Program-made: the position numbers and the translations under genes
Assembly (NCBI GenBank): GCA_029259845.1
Contig: JAJDEI010000122.1
Location: forward strand, 1 to 51,794
Direction of reading: 5' to 3'
From: Planctomycetaceae bacterium
GTDB taxonomy: Bacteria > Planctomycetota > Planctomycetia > Planctomycetales > Planctomycetaceae
Length of the DNA stretch: 51,794 nucleotides
Shown: positions 8,949 through 17,112 of the stretch, in pieces
How positions within the stretch are numbered: position 1 is the first letter of the stretch
Layout of the letters: every line of letters starts with the position of its first letter
The notes under the pieces: generated by a model
Databases searched by the model: none
What the model saw: the letters and a program-made list of their open reading frames with translations, nothing else
What the model was told of the DNA's origin: nothing

Positions 8949-9476
8949 TCACCCTTCCGCCGCAACGGCCCGCTTTGGCTCTTTGCGGAACACGTGCGGC
9001 AACAGCAGACAGAACCCGGCGGTGATCGCCATGTCGGCGACATTGAAGATACCCGTCCGCAGGCCACCGATCCCCAGGTTGAGGAAGTCGATCACCGCAC
9101 CTTCCTGGGTCGTAATGCGGTCGATGAGGTTGCCGACGCCGCCCGCCAGAATCAGCGCAAGGGCGATCAGCGACAGGCGGTCGATGTCGCGGCGAAAGAG
9201 CAACACGGCGCCCACGATCGCCAGCACGGCTCCGTTCGAGACCGTGAGCAGCCAGAAACGGACATTTTTCGGCCATTTGGCTCCCAGGCTGAGAAACGCC
9301 CCATCGTTTCGGGCCAACTGGACGCGAAACGTGCCACCCAGATAAGAGAGCGGGTTTTTCGTAGTATCCTGCAGGTTGTCGACGGCGTACTGCTTCGTCG
9401 CCTGATCACAGCCGACGCAAGTGATCAGAACGATTGCCAGAAAGGCCGGACGCCAGGCGGAACGCGTGATATCCAT
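8949..9476 (-). CDS. lspA: Lipoprotein signal peptidase (signal peptidase II)
   Basis: Inner-membrane aspartyl protease that removes signal peptides from prolipoproteins after diacylglyceryl transfer. 175 residues from the ATG at 9476 (MDITRSAWRP). The upstream ORF extension lacks family similarity. Family motifs are in order: CDQATK (about residues 23-28), ARNDGAFLSLG (55-65), GGVGNLIDRI (112-121, catalytic Asp119), VIDFLNL (128-134) and GIFNVADMAI (142-151, catalytic Asp148). Four hydrophobic segments are visible. The conserved N-terminal Lys after DQ (DQxTK) is present. Length is normal (160-180). Its neighbours do not suggest an operon with ileS, the usual partner elsewhere. Confidence 0.93.
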   Translation of the reverse strand: MDITRSAWRPAFLAIVLITCVGCDQATKQYAVDNLQDTTKNPLSYLGGTFRVQLARNDGAFLSLGAKWPKNVRFWLLTVSNGAVLAIVGAVLLFRRDIDRLSLIALALILAGGVGNLIDRITTQEGAVIDFLNLGIGGLRTGIFNVADMAITAGFCLLLPHVFRKEPKRAVAAEG

Positions 9477-9951
9477 CAGCGAAAGGTTTCGACAGGGGTG
9501 AAGTGGCGTTGCCGTCGGGAACGAAAACAACAACCCGCCGTTCGCTAGCGCTCGCGGCTAAACGGGCCGTTTAGGTCCGAACGGTCGGTTGATTTTTCCA
9601 AACCGGACGGCGACGGAGATGGCTCCGGGAATTGTACCGGTTGCGGCAGCGGCCTCCAAGACGGCTTCCGAGGACCGTGCACCCAGAGGTCGCCCCAATC
9701 CCTCCTGGGAGGCTGTCCGGAAACTCGCCCCCGGAAAAACGGGCCATCAATTTCCGCAGAGACTCTGACTTCGCTTCGAGCCTATCCGTGCGATCCGTGG
9801 TTCGATTTTGTAAGCTCCGTTGACACGCTGCTTCGCGGATCGGGGTCGGGCCCATTTTTCGGCTGAAACGCCATGCGATACCGATCAGAGACTGGCCAAT
9901 CAAAGTGCCCGGCTCCCTGAGACTTGTCCCTGAGATCCAACGAGGAAAACC
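9477..9951. other. Gene-free divergent spacer with two repeat fragments
   Basis: No gene supported. CTAGCGCTCGCGGCTAAAC at 9545-9563 matches the repeat at 46635-46653. The stretch 9718-9764, read on the minus strand (GATGGCCCGTTTTTCCGGG core), matches 40382-40430. The last 20 bases hold the ribosome binding site (AGGAAAA) of the plus-strand epimerase gene. Confidence 0.5.
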
Positions 9952-10800
9952 ATGAAATACGGCCTCAACCTGCTGCTTTGGTCGACCGACGTCAACGAAA
10001 GCCTGTTCCCGCTGTTCGATCAGATCAAGGGATGGGGATACGATGGCGTCGAGCTGCCGATCTTCGATATGAACCGGGCGAACTTCGAAGCGGTCGGAGC
10101 GCGGCTCAAGGACGTCGGACTCCAGGCAACGGCGGTCACCGTCGGCACTCCGGACGAAAACCCCATTTCCCCCGACGCCGCCAAACGGAAGGCCGGTTTG
10201 GATCGGATCAAGAGTGCCGTCGACATGTGCCAGGCGGCGAGGGCGACCCATCTGTGCGGGCCGTTTCATTCCGCGCTGGGCGAGTTCTCCGGTGCCGGTC
10301 CGACGGAGGACGAATGGAACTGGGGCAAAAAGACTCTCGCTCAGGCGGCGGATTATGCGCGACAGGCGGACGTCACCTTGACGCTGGAGTACCTCAACCG
10401 CTTCGAGTGCTACTTCCTCAACTGCGCCGAAGATTGTGCCCGCTTTTGCCGCGAGGTGAACCACTCCCACCTCAAGATGATGTACGACACGTTCCACGCC
10501 AACATCGAGGAGAAGTGCATTCGCTCGGCGGTCAAAGCGTGTGCCGACCAACTGGTTCACGTGCACATCTCCGAAAACGACCGATCCACACCGGGCGAAG
10601 GGGGCGTCAACTGGGATGCCTCGTTCGCCGCGCTGAAGGAAGCCGGCTATGATGGCTGGCTGATGATCGAAGCGTTCGGCCTCGCCCTCCCGGACCTCGC
10701 CGCCGCGACCAAGGTCTGGCGACGCATGTTCCCCAGCGAAGAGCATCTGGCGACCGAAGGCTTGAAGTTCATGAAGTCCCGCTGGGAAGGAACCGCGTGA
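9952..10800 (+). CDS. Sugar 3-epimerase / isomerase (D-tagatose/D-psicose 3-epimerase-like TIM barrel)
   Basis: Cytoplasmic xylose-isomerase-like TIM barrel of 282 residues. The metal and catalytic residues of ketose 3-epimerases are all in place with family spacing: Glu146 (LTLEYLNRFE), Asp179 (MMYDTFHANIEE), His205 (VHVHISENDRSTPG, with Arg211 after it) and Glu240 (LMIEAFG). The Pseudomonas enzyme uses Glu152, Asp185, His211 and Glu246, a uniform offset of six. It therefore probably epimerises a ketose or a related sugar acid at C3; hydroxypyruvate isomerase activity is less likely. AGGAAAACC sits just before the ATG. The gene overlaps the following membrane-protein gene by GTGA. There is no signal peptide. 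Confidence 0.88.
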   Translation: MKYGLNLLLWSTDVNESLFPLFDQIKGWGYDGVELPIFDMNRANFEAVGARLKDVGLQATAVTVGTPDENPISPDAAKRKAGLDRIKSAVDMCQAARATHLCGPFHSALGEFSGAGPTEDEWNWGKKTLAQAADYARQADVTLTLEYLNRFECYFLNCAEDCARFCREVNHSHLKMMYDTFHANIEEKCIRSAVKACADQLVHVHISENDRSTPGEGGVNWDASFAALKEAGYDGWLMIEAFGLALPDLAAATKVWRRMFPSEEHLATEGLKFMKSRWEGTA

Positions 10801-11156
10801 GCGAAAGCCCGTGGCGATGGACGAAGCGCAGTTTGGTCGCAATGGCCGGCTGTGCGGCGGTCGGCGCGGGAGCGGCAGGGACGACCGTGGGCGAGGAAAG
10901 CCGGGCGCACTTCTTTTCGATGGGCGTTGCCTCATTGGGGCTGTTTTGGTGGTGTTGGGTCGATGCACGGATGCGCGCCACGCCCATTCCACACGGAATC
11001 GTGTTCGTCATGGCGTTCACGTGGCCGCTGAGCGCGATGATTTATCTGATCTGGTCGAGAGGCCTTCGAGGATTGGGGATCACTCTGCTCACGGTGATTG
11101 TCATGATTGTCCTTGTCGGCGCCGGCGGACTGGTCGCCCAAATCATGACGATTTGA
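10797..11156 (+). CDS. Small membrane protein of unknown function
   Basis: 119 residues, starting with GTG that overlaps the epimerase stop codon (GTGA), so almost certainly translated in the same operon. Four hydrophobic stretches are visible: LVAMAGCAAVGAGAAGTTV, FFSMGVASLGLFWWCWV, GIVFVMAFTWPLSAMIYLIW and LGITLLTVIVMIVLVGAGGLV. Short charged loops lie between them (DARMRATPIPHG). No family is recognised; proteins of this architecture are often annotated as DUF-type membrane proteins. It has no catalytic motif. Confidence 0.72.
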   Translation: MSESPWRWTKRSLVAMAGCAAVGAGAAGTTVGEESRAHFFSMGVASLGLFWWCWVDARMRATPIPHGIVFVMAFTWPLSAMIYLIWSRGLRGLGITLLTVIVMIVLVGAGGLVAQIMTI

Positions 11157-11528
11157 TTCGTCGTTTCCGGCAGTGGGGGATGCATTCGCATCGTCATGCA
11201 TCCGCCGCCTCCCGTATGTACGGCGATGCCGGGCGCCATTCAATTCCCGAACTGTTCGATAGTCCACAGTCGTCGAGACACGGATCTGCTGAAATGGGAC
11301 GCGGTCGCGTCGGAGACTCGTTGGTCTTGCGCCCGTCGGACCGCCTTGCAAACGGCCGTTAAACAGTCGCCAAGCGGGGTGATTCTCAGGGGCGGGGCCA
11401 GAGGCCTGCACAGCGCGGCCTGAATCGCGTTTTGGGGGCGACTTGCGGACGTCGTGGCCCGGCAGAAGAATCGCCTCCGCATCTGGAAACGTCTTGAGGC
11501 AACCTCCCGCCGCGTTGGAGTGACGATC
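11157..11528. other. Gene-free spacer
   Basis: No coding sequence, repeat or terminator can be supported here. Short ORFs on both strands are Arg/Pro rich and look like chance reading frames. An upstream in-frame extension of the next gene could begin at 11454. Confidence 0.4.
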
Positions 11529-12056
11529 GTGAACAGCTTCCTCGATTCGGTGTTCCATTGGAGCTTCGCAGTCAAGGCGATCGCTTGGGGAGCGGCGATG
11601 GCGGGGGTGCTGCAACTGCAGTTTCTTTCCGGAAGCTGGAGCCATGTCATCTGCGGACCGTGGGGCTGCGGGCCGCCGTTGGAGGCGGTCGTGACCTGTC
11701 ATCTGGTTTGGGTGCTGTTGCTGGCACCGCTTGTGATGGGGCTGATTTCACGGCAGACGCCCGCAGCACTCCGTCTCGTCGGAGCCGTTGCCGCGGCGGC
11801 GGGAATCGCCGGGTTGATTACCGTCGGCATCTGGGTGGGGGCGGTTTGGTTTCCGCAGGCCTCCTCCTATCAGCGACCCTATGTACTACAGAAGTACGCC
11901 TACACCCTCGCATGTCTGGTCGATGTCCCGATCGTACAACTGATTTTGTCCGGCGGACTTCTGTACTCAGTCGGTCGCAGGAGGGACGCGAGAGCACTCC
12001 CTCGCCCATCCGACGGCTCAAGTCCAGAGGCGTCGTTCCAGACGGACATCACGTAA
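11529..12056 (+). CDS. Membrane protein of unknown function
   Basis: About 175 residues from a GTG at 11529, chosen because GGAG lies 8 bases upstream. An in-frame GTG at 11454 would add 25 basic residues. Four hydrophobic segments are seen: FAVKAIAWGAAMAGVLQLQFL, VVTCHLVWVLLLAPLVMGLI, LVGAVAAAAGIAGLITVGIWVGAVWF and LACLVDVPIVQLILSGGLLYSVG. A Cys-containing loop CGPWGCGPPLEAVVTCH sits between TM1 and TM2 and might bind metal or form a disulfide. No family is recognised. It follows the epimerase and small membrane gene on the same strand after a 370-bp gap. Confidence 0.65.
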   Translation: MNSFLDSVFHWSFAVKAIAWGAAMAGVLQLQFLSGSWSHVICGPWGCGPPLEAVVTCHLVWVLLLAPLVMGLISRQTPAALRLVGAVAAAAGIAGLITVGIWVGAVWFPQASSYQRPYVLQKYAYTLACLVDVPIVQLILSGGLLYSVGRRRDARALPRPSDGSSPEASFQTDIT

Positions 12057-12284
12057 AGCCCGGCCCACAGCCCGAGCCCGATCTGGACGGCTGTTCTTCC
12101 CGGCCACGCGGCATCCCGCGTCAGTGCTCCGCAATGCGGTCGCATCGTTGAAGAAACAGCGGGGCCTCTGTTAGGCTTCCGTTCGCAACCGGGGCTGTCG
12201 CGGCTGCGGTCGCGAGTCGTGCGAACTTCGCACATTACGGCGATGTTGCCGGCAGCGGGGACGATGGAAACGGACGAACAGGCG

Positions 12285-12746
12285 ATGAACATCGACGCGA
12301 AACTCCATGAGCTGGGCCTGGCCCTCCATGACGCCCCGGCACGAATTGCCGCGTATGTACCGGCAGTGCGCGTCGGCAATCTGGTCGTCGTCAGCGGGCA
12401 ACTCCCGCTCACCGGGGGGCGTTTGCTCGCCGTCGGCCCGGTCCCTAGCCAGGTGAACGTCGATCAAGCCCAGGAAGCGGCCGCCCAATGCGTGCTGAAC
12501 GGACTGGCGGCTCTCAAAGCCGCCCTGGAAGGCGACCTGTCGAAACTCAAACGCGTCGTACGGGTTGGCGTCTTCGTCCAGAGCGATGACACCTTCACCG
12601 ACCAGGCGCTCGTTGCCAACGGGGCCAGCGAGTTCCTGGAAAAACTACTCGGGGAAGCGGGCCGGCACGCCCGCGCGGCTGTCGGCGTGAATGCGCTGCC
12701 GAAGAACGCGACGGTTGAAGTGGAGTTCCTCTTTGAAGTCGAATAA
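12285..12746 (+). CDS. ridA: RidA/YjgF-family reactive intermediate deaminase
   Basis: Small cytoplasmic trimeric protein of the RidA (YjgF/YER057c) family, which hydrolyses reactive enamine/imine intermediates made by PLP enzymes. About 153 residues from MNIDAKLHELGL; an in-frame ATG at 12264 with GGGG before it is an alternative start. Family features: VVSGQLPLTGG near residue 42, QAQEAAAQCVLNGLAALKAALEG in the middle helix, KRVVRVGVFVQ and the C-terminal ARAAVGVNALPKNATVEVEFLFEVE. The conserved Arg of the active site (ARAAVG) is present. The sequence fits the longer YjgF_endoribonuc subgroup that begins with a helix. No operon partner is evident. Confidence 0.9.
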   Translation: MNIDAKLHELGLALHDAPARIAAYVPAVRVGNLVVVSGQLPLTGGRLLAVGPVPSQVNVDQAQEAAAQCVLNGLAALKAALEGDLSKLKRVVRVGVFVQSDDTFTDQALVANGASEFLEKLLGEAGRHARAAVGVNALPKNATVEVEFLFEVE

Positions 12747-13451
12747 GGCCACCGCACACGCGATGTCTGGCGAGTGAGCATGGCGGGAACGGGCGTCACA
12801 TGCCGGTCCGGCTCACGCAGAGACGGCAGGCGACCCCGGTTCCGCCGGCGTGCACCAGTCGGCGTCCGCTCCCCGGTCGGGCCCGTCGGTGAATTCAACG
12901 TGTCTTTCGCCCGTTGGAATGACTACGATAACTTGATGACCGCCACGTCGTCCCTGTCGAGTGCAGGGCCATTCAAAGTTTCACTTGGGAGAAGACCGAC
13001 CGGGACAAGCTCAATGGTCACCCGAAGCGTCAGCGAGGATGCGAACGTGAGTGAGCGATTCGTCCCTCGCTGACGCTTCGGGTGACGAGGTTGCCCAGCT
13101 TCAATCTTTGAACGGCCCTGGTCGAGTGTTGCCTCGGCTTGCGGAACCAAACTGCTGAGCGAGATGGCCGCACTCTGTGGCCGTGATTCCGGAACAACTC
13201 TCCCTTCTGACGCGTCAACCGCCTGAAGCAAGAGAGACATGGCTTGTTCTCAAGCAGGAATCCAGTCGTTCCCGGTTTGGCTGCCGAAGGTCGTGTGACG
13301 TCAGGTCTTGACGCCAAAGGCGTATTCGGTTTTCGACGAGTCATCGTCGTTGCCCAGACTGAGAATGACTGAGTTTCGGCACGACGTTGATGAACTTTCC
13401 CAAAGCAGCAACGTCCCATCTGACAGACCCGTACTGCAACGGCCCGGCCTC
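12747..13451. other. 700-bp gene-free region carrying a MITE-like element
   Basis: No coding sequence supported. It holds the 157-bp element (12964-13120). From about 13290 it holds a second repeat type, with an ACGCCAAAGGCGT hairpin and AGACTGAGAATGACTGAGT words similar to 7620-7700. Upstream in-frame starts for the histidine kinase (13308, 13365) fall inside this second repeat, which argues against using them. Confidence 0.5.
12956..13128. mobile_element. 157-bp MITE-like element, copy 1, with 8-bp flanking duplication
   Basis: The element proper is 12964-13120. Ends are inverted repeats: CAGGGCCATTCAAAGTTTCA at the left, matched at 17 of 20 positions by the complement of the right end. 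Inside is a perfect hairpin with 19-bp arms (ACCCGAAGCGTCAGCGAGG and its complement). It is flanked by GTCGAGTG on both sides (12956-12963 and 13121-13128), as expected for a target-site duplication. It differs from copy 2 (24234-24390) at only two of 157 positions. There is no transposase inside, so movement would need one supplied elsewhere. Confidence 0.8.
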
Positions 13452-14873
13452 ATGGAGAGTCCTCCACAACGCGACGAATTCAGTTGGGAGCTTCCGGCTG
13501 AGGCGATCACCGTCCGCATTCGGTGGTTCGGCCTGTGCGTGGGATATGTGCTCGTCAATCTTGTCGGACCGACGACCCATCAGGCGGAACTGAACGCCAT
13601 CCTGACACTCGGTGCCGTCTATGCGCTCGTCGATACCTATTACAGTCTGCGGGGCCGGGTGTTCCTCAGCCGCGCGCCGTTATTTGTCTCCCTGATGGAG
13701 GCGTTGTTTATCGGGCTGCTGTGCCACTTCGACACCGGACTGGAGAGCGCGTTCCGGTTTTACTACTTCCTGTCGCTGCTGGTTTGTGCCATCCGGTACG
13801 CTCCGCCGGTGACGGTCGCCACCTTCGCCCTGCACGCGCTCAGTTATTCGACGTTGGCGGTGATGGGGAGCCAAGGACATCCGACTCCCTGGCGGACGCT
13901 GCTGTTGATGCTCGTGCTGATGGGCTGGGTCACGTGGGCCAGTACGGCACTGGCCGCGCTCATCAAGACGGCGAGCCGGCGGCTCTCGCAACTCAATGCA
14001 GAACTCAAAGAGAATCAAGCGCTGCTCGAACACCGCATCGGCGAACGAACCCACGAACTGCAGGAGTCACAAGCGTTGATCGTCCAGCAGGAGAAGCAGG
14101 CGGCCTTTGGGTTGCTGGCCGCCGGGATCGCCCACGAGGTCGGCAACCCCCTGGCGGCGGTCAGTTCGCTGGTGCAGATGATGAACCGCCGCGACGTCGA
14201 TGATTACACACACGAACGGCTGCGGATGATGGACGAACAGTTGCGGCGCATTCAACGAACGCTCCAGGAACTCGTGCATTTCAGCCGTCCGGCCACGACA
14301 GAGGCGGCCCTGTGCGACGTCCACACGGCCCTCGATGCGGCCCTCAATATCGCCAAGTACTACAAGCGAAAAAAGGGGAAACACATTGTTACGCGATACG
14401 GCCGGCCTCTTCCCCATGTGCTGGTCGTGCATGACCAACTCGTGCAGGTGTTTCTCAACCTGATCCTCAACGCGATGGACGCGACCGAGGAAGGGGGCAC
14501 AATCGAGATCGCCACGGTCCGGCGGTCCGATTGGCTATTGATCAGCGTGACCGACGACGGACATGGCATTTCCCAGGCGGACCAGGCCAAACTGTTTCGT
14601 CCCTATTTTACCACCAAGGAGACCGGCACGGGCCTGGGGCTGTTTGTCTGCCGCCGCATCATGGGGCAAGTCGGCGGACGCATCGATCTGACCGAATCGA
14701 CGGCCGCCGGCAGTACATTTACCGTCAGCTTGCCGGTCACAGGATCGTCGCCGCCCCCCGTGATGGGCGAGCAATTTCAGGAAACGGACGGCTTGCCGGC
14801 AGCTCCCGGGCCGTTGCCTGCCGGGCATCTTCCCGACGAACAGCAGACCCCCTCTTTCGTGGAAACGAGGTGA
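13452..14873 (+). CDS. Membrane sensor histidine kinase (NtrB-like HATPase)
   Basis: 473 residues from MESPPQRDEF (13452); ORF extensions upstream lie in repeat DNA. The N-terminal half has about five to six transmembrane helices (residues about 25-172) with short loops, then a coiled coil (RRLSQLNAELKENQALLEHRIGERTHELQ, about 176-204). The HisKA domain has His228 in AGIAHEVGNPL. The ATPase domain shows the N box (NLILNAMDA, Asn340), G1 (DDGHGI, 368-373) and G2 (GTGLGL, 392-397). The C-terminus (residues about 430-473) is a Pro-rich tail. The gene ends six bases before the NtrC-like response regulator, its obvious partner. The signal sensed is unknown; the membrane-embedded sensor has no large periplasmic domain. 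Confidence 0.92.
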   Translation: MESPPQRDEFSWELPAEAITVRIRWFGLCVGYVLVNLVGPTTHQAELNAILTLGAVYALVDTYYSLRGRVFLSRAPLFVSLMEALFIGLLCHFDTGLESAFRFYYFLSLLVCAIRYAPPVTVATFALHALSYSTLAVMGSQGHPTPWRTLLLMLVLMGWVTWASTALAALIKTASRRLSQLNAELKENQALLEHRIGERTHELQESQALIVQQEKQAAFGLLAAGIAHEVGNPLAAVSSLVQMMNRRDVDDYTHERLRMMDEQLRRIQRTLQELVHFSRPATTEAALCDVHTALDAALNIAKYYKRKKGKHIVTRYGRPLPHVLVVHDQLVQVFLNLILNAMDATEEGGTIEIATVRRSDWLLISVTDDGHGISQADQAKLFRPYFTTKETGTGLGLFVCRRIMGQVGGRIDLTESTAAGSTFTVSLPVTGSSPPPVMGEQFQETDGLPAAPGPLPAGHLPDEQQTPSFVETR

Positions 14874-14879
14874 TCCCCC

Positions 14880-16229
14880 GTGTTGAACAGACGCACCCTC
14901 TTGATTGTCGAGGATGAGGACGTCATCCGCACGACACTGGCCGAGTTTCTCAGCGGGCAGGGATACGCCGTCGCCCAAGCCGGACGGGTGGCGGATGCCC
15001 TCGAACTGGCCCAAAAGCATGATTTCGATGCGGCCATTTGCGACGTGCAACTTCCGGACGGCGACGGGCTGAACCTGCTCCGCCGCTTGCAGCAGATTAA
15101 TCCCACGATCTGCGGCCTGATCATCACCGCCTATGCGACCGTCGAGAACGCGGTCGATGCGTTCAAAGCCGGCGCGTTCGATTACCTCGTCAAGCCGGTG
15201 ATCTTCGATGATCTGGACAACAAGCTGCGGCGGGTCTTTGAGTACCGCATGCTGCTGAGGGAGAACCAGCAACTCCGCCGCGAACTCAGCCGGCTCGACC
15301 AGTTCGGTCAGATCATCGGCTCCAGTGTCCCGATCATCGAATTGCAACGGTCGATCGCCAAGGCGGCGGTCACCAACGCGAACGTGCTGTTGGTCGGTGA
15401 GACCGGGACCGGCAAGGAACTGGCGGCGCGGGCCGTGCATGCCGCTGGTCCCAAAAAGGACGAAAAGTTTCTTGCGGTCAACTGCGGGACACGTCCGCCG
15501 GAACTGCTCGAAGCGCAGTTATTCGGTTGTGAATCAACCGGCGGGAACGGGGCCCCGTCTCAGCCCGGCATCCTGCGTGCTGCCGGTGAAGGGACCGTTT
15601 ATCTCGATGAAATCGCACACCTTCCCATGGGCACGCAGACGCAACTGTTGCGGGCCATCGAGTACCAGGAAAGCATGCCCACCGGCGGGTCGGAGACGTA
15701 CCCGGTGCATGCCCGCATCATTGCCGCCACTGCACTTGATCTCATGCGGCTTGTCGGCGAAGGGGAGTTTCAGGAGGATCTGTTCTACCGGATCGACGGG
15801 GTCAAGCTTCGTGTTCCCCCGCTGCGGGAACGGCTGGACGACATCCCCGAACTGGTCGAAGCCTTCATCGCCAAGCACTCCAAAGCAATGGGCAAGCAGG
15901 TCTCCAGCGCCACCGGCGAAACGATCCGGCTGCTGATGTCGGCCCAATGGAAAGGCAACGTGCGGCAATTGGATAACGCCATCGAGCGGGCCGTCATGAT
16001 GTGCGACGGCACGCATGTCGTGCCGAGTGACCTGCCGCCCGACCTGCTCGGCCTTGGACAGCCGCTGCCGGACACCGACGACCTCCGCTCGGCGCTGCGC
16101 CATTACGAGCGATTGCACATCACCCGCGTGCTCCGCCAATGGCCCGACAAACGCGAAGCGGCCAAACGGCTCAAACTGGGCCTCTCCAGCCTGTACCGCA
16201 AAATCGAGGAACTCGATATCGAGACGTGA
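14880..16229 (+). CDS. NtrC-like response regulator (receiver, AAA+, Fis HTH) lacking the GAFTGA loop
   Basis: 449 residues, GTG start six bases after the kinase gene. The receiver domain (1-120) has acidic residues 11-12, phospho-acceptor Asp55 (ICDVQLPDGDG), Thr83 and Lys105. The AAA+ domain has Walker A GETGTGKE (173-180), Walker B GTVYLDEI (238-245) and arginine-finger region EDLFYRI (299-305), then PPLRERLDDIPEL. A Fis-type helix-turn-helix ends the protein (REAAKRLKLGLSSLYRKIEEL). The loop that should read GAFTGA and touch sigma-54 is absent: after ELLEAQLFG come CESTGGNGAPSQPG (217-230). It therefore probably cannot open sigma-54 complexes and may regulate by another route, as TyrR-type proteins do. 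The ATPase motifs are otherwise intact. Confidence 0.92.
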   Translation: MLNRRTLLIVEDEDVIRTTLAEFLSGQGYAVAQAGRVADALELAQKHDFDAAICDVQLPDGDGLNLLRRLQQINPTICGLIITAYATVENAVDAFKAGAFDYLVKPVIFDDLDNKLRRVFEYRMLLRENQQLRRELSRLDQFGQIIGSSVPIIELQRSIAKAAVTNANVLLVGETGTGKELAARAVHAAGPKKDEKFLAVNCGTRPPELLEAQLFGCESTGGNGAPSQPGILRAAGEGTVYLDEIAHLPMGTQTQLLRAIEYQESMPTGGSETYPVHARIIAATALDLMRLVGEGEFQEDLFYRIDGVKLRVPPLRERLDDIPELVEAFIAKHSKAMGKQVSSATGETIRLLMSAQWKGNVRQLDNAIERAVMMCDGTHVVPSDLPPDLLGLGQPLPDTDDLRSALRHYERLHITRVLRQWPDKREAAKRLKLGLSSLYRKIEELDIET

Positions 16230-16296
16230 CCCATGCCGCGGCGCTTCCCGTTGTTGTCGCTCGACCAGGGACCACCTCCGGCCATCCTAAAAAAGA

Positions 16297-16316
16297 GGGC
16301 CAAAGCCGCTTGGCCC
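16297..16316. terminator. Possible terminator hairpin after the two-component operon
   Basis: GGGCCAA (16297-16303) pairs with TTGGCCC (16310-16316) around a six-base loop. Read on the minus strand it is followed by CTCTTTTTTA, a proper T-tract; on the plus strand the tail GTTTCGG is weak. No minus-strand gene lies just upstream, so its role on the plus strand is only suggested by position. Confidence 0.4.
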
Positions 16317-16533
16317 GTTTCGGTCCCGGCGGCGGTTGTGATGCGACTGAGCGGGGGAACCGGTCCGTCGGCAATCCTCAGCGCCCCAACTCGCAACGCG
16401 TCTCCGACCGTTTTCCCCCCCTTTTGAACCGGTCCCCAGGAATGTGCTTGGCCGGGCGCTGTTGTATTGGATACAATGGGCCAGTGTTGGCACCGAAAGA
16501 CCGGGAAGGGCGATTGCTTCAGGAAACTCTGTG

Positions 16534-17058
16534 ATGCACCGCGAAACCGTCGGTCGTCCGATGGAGATACTGTTGGTGGAGGACAGTGTGCCTGCCGCCA
16601 AGCTGACTATGGGCGGCCTCAAGAAAGGGACGTTCGACTACCGTCTGACGTGGCTGCGGGACGGGCAGGAGGCTTCGGAGTTTCTGCACCGGACCGGGAT
16701 TTTCGCACAGGCCCCCCGGCCCGACCTGATCCTGCTGGACCTTGGCTTGCCGCGCAAGGATGGACGGGAACTGCTCGCCGAAACCAAAGTCGACGAGCAG
16801 TTACGGAACATTCCCATTGTCGTCCTCACGGCGTCCACCGACCAGACCGACATCGTCCGCAGCGAAAACCTGAACGTCGAGGCCTATCTCATCAAGCCGG
16901 TCGACCTTCAGAAGTTCCTCAACGTGGTCAGCGAGTTGAAACGATTCTGGAAAGAAGACATGGTCGTCCCCCGCGCGGGCGTCGCGTACTCTTCCGACCG
17001 AGAGACAATGTTCCATTCCGACGGAGATCGGGACATCTGGCCGATCGAGCCATCGTGA
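16534..17058 (+). CDS. Single-domain response regulator (Rcp1/CheY-like)
   Basis: 175 residues from ATG 16534; AGGA lies about nine bases upstream. Receiver domain only: acidic pair in LLVEDS (residues 13-18), phospho-acceptor Asp69 (LILLDLGLPRKDG), Thr99 (IVVLTAS) and Lys121 (AYLIKPVDL). The spacing and the LPRKDG motif are those of the Rcp1-type receivers that partner bacteriophytochrome-like or hybrid kinases. After the receiver comes a poorly conserved tail of about 30 residues ending DRDIWPIEPS. It may be a phosphate sink or shuttle for the kinase encoded upstream, or serve an unlinked kinase. The gap from the NtrC-like gene is 300 bp and contains a hairpin. Confidence 0.9.
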   Translation: MHRETVGRPMEILLVEDSVPAAKLTMGGLKKGTFDYRLTWLRDGQEASEFLHRTGIFAQAPRPDLILLDLGLPRKDGRELLAETKVDEQLRNIPIVVLTASTDQTDIVRSENLNVEAYLIKPVDLQKFLNVVSELKRFWKEDMVVPRAGVAYSSDRETMFHSDGDRDIWPIEPS

Positions 17059-17112
17059 CCGGTGAGCGAGCGTGCACGGAAGCAGTCGGCTCAGTCGAAC
17101 ATGCAGCCCCGG

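Noticed and set aside
9571..10992. 473-codon minus-strand ORF
   Set aside because: It lies opposite the sugar epimerase gene, which has all catalytic residues; the minus-strand protein shows no family features.
13308..13451. Upstream extension of the histidine kinase (48 more residues)
   Set aside because: The extension is encoded by repeat DNA also seen near 7620-7700 and adds no recognisable domain.
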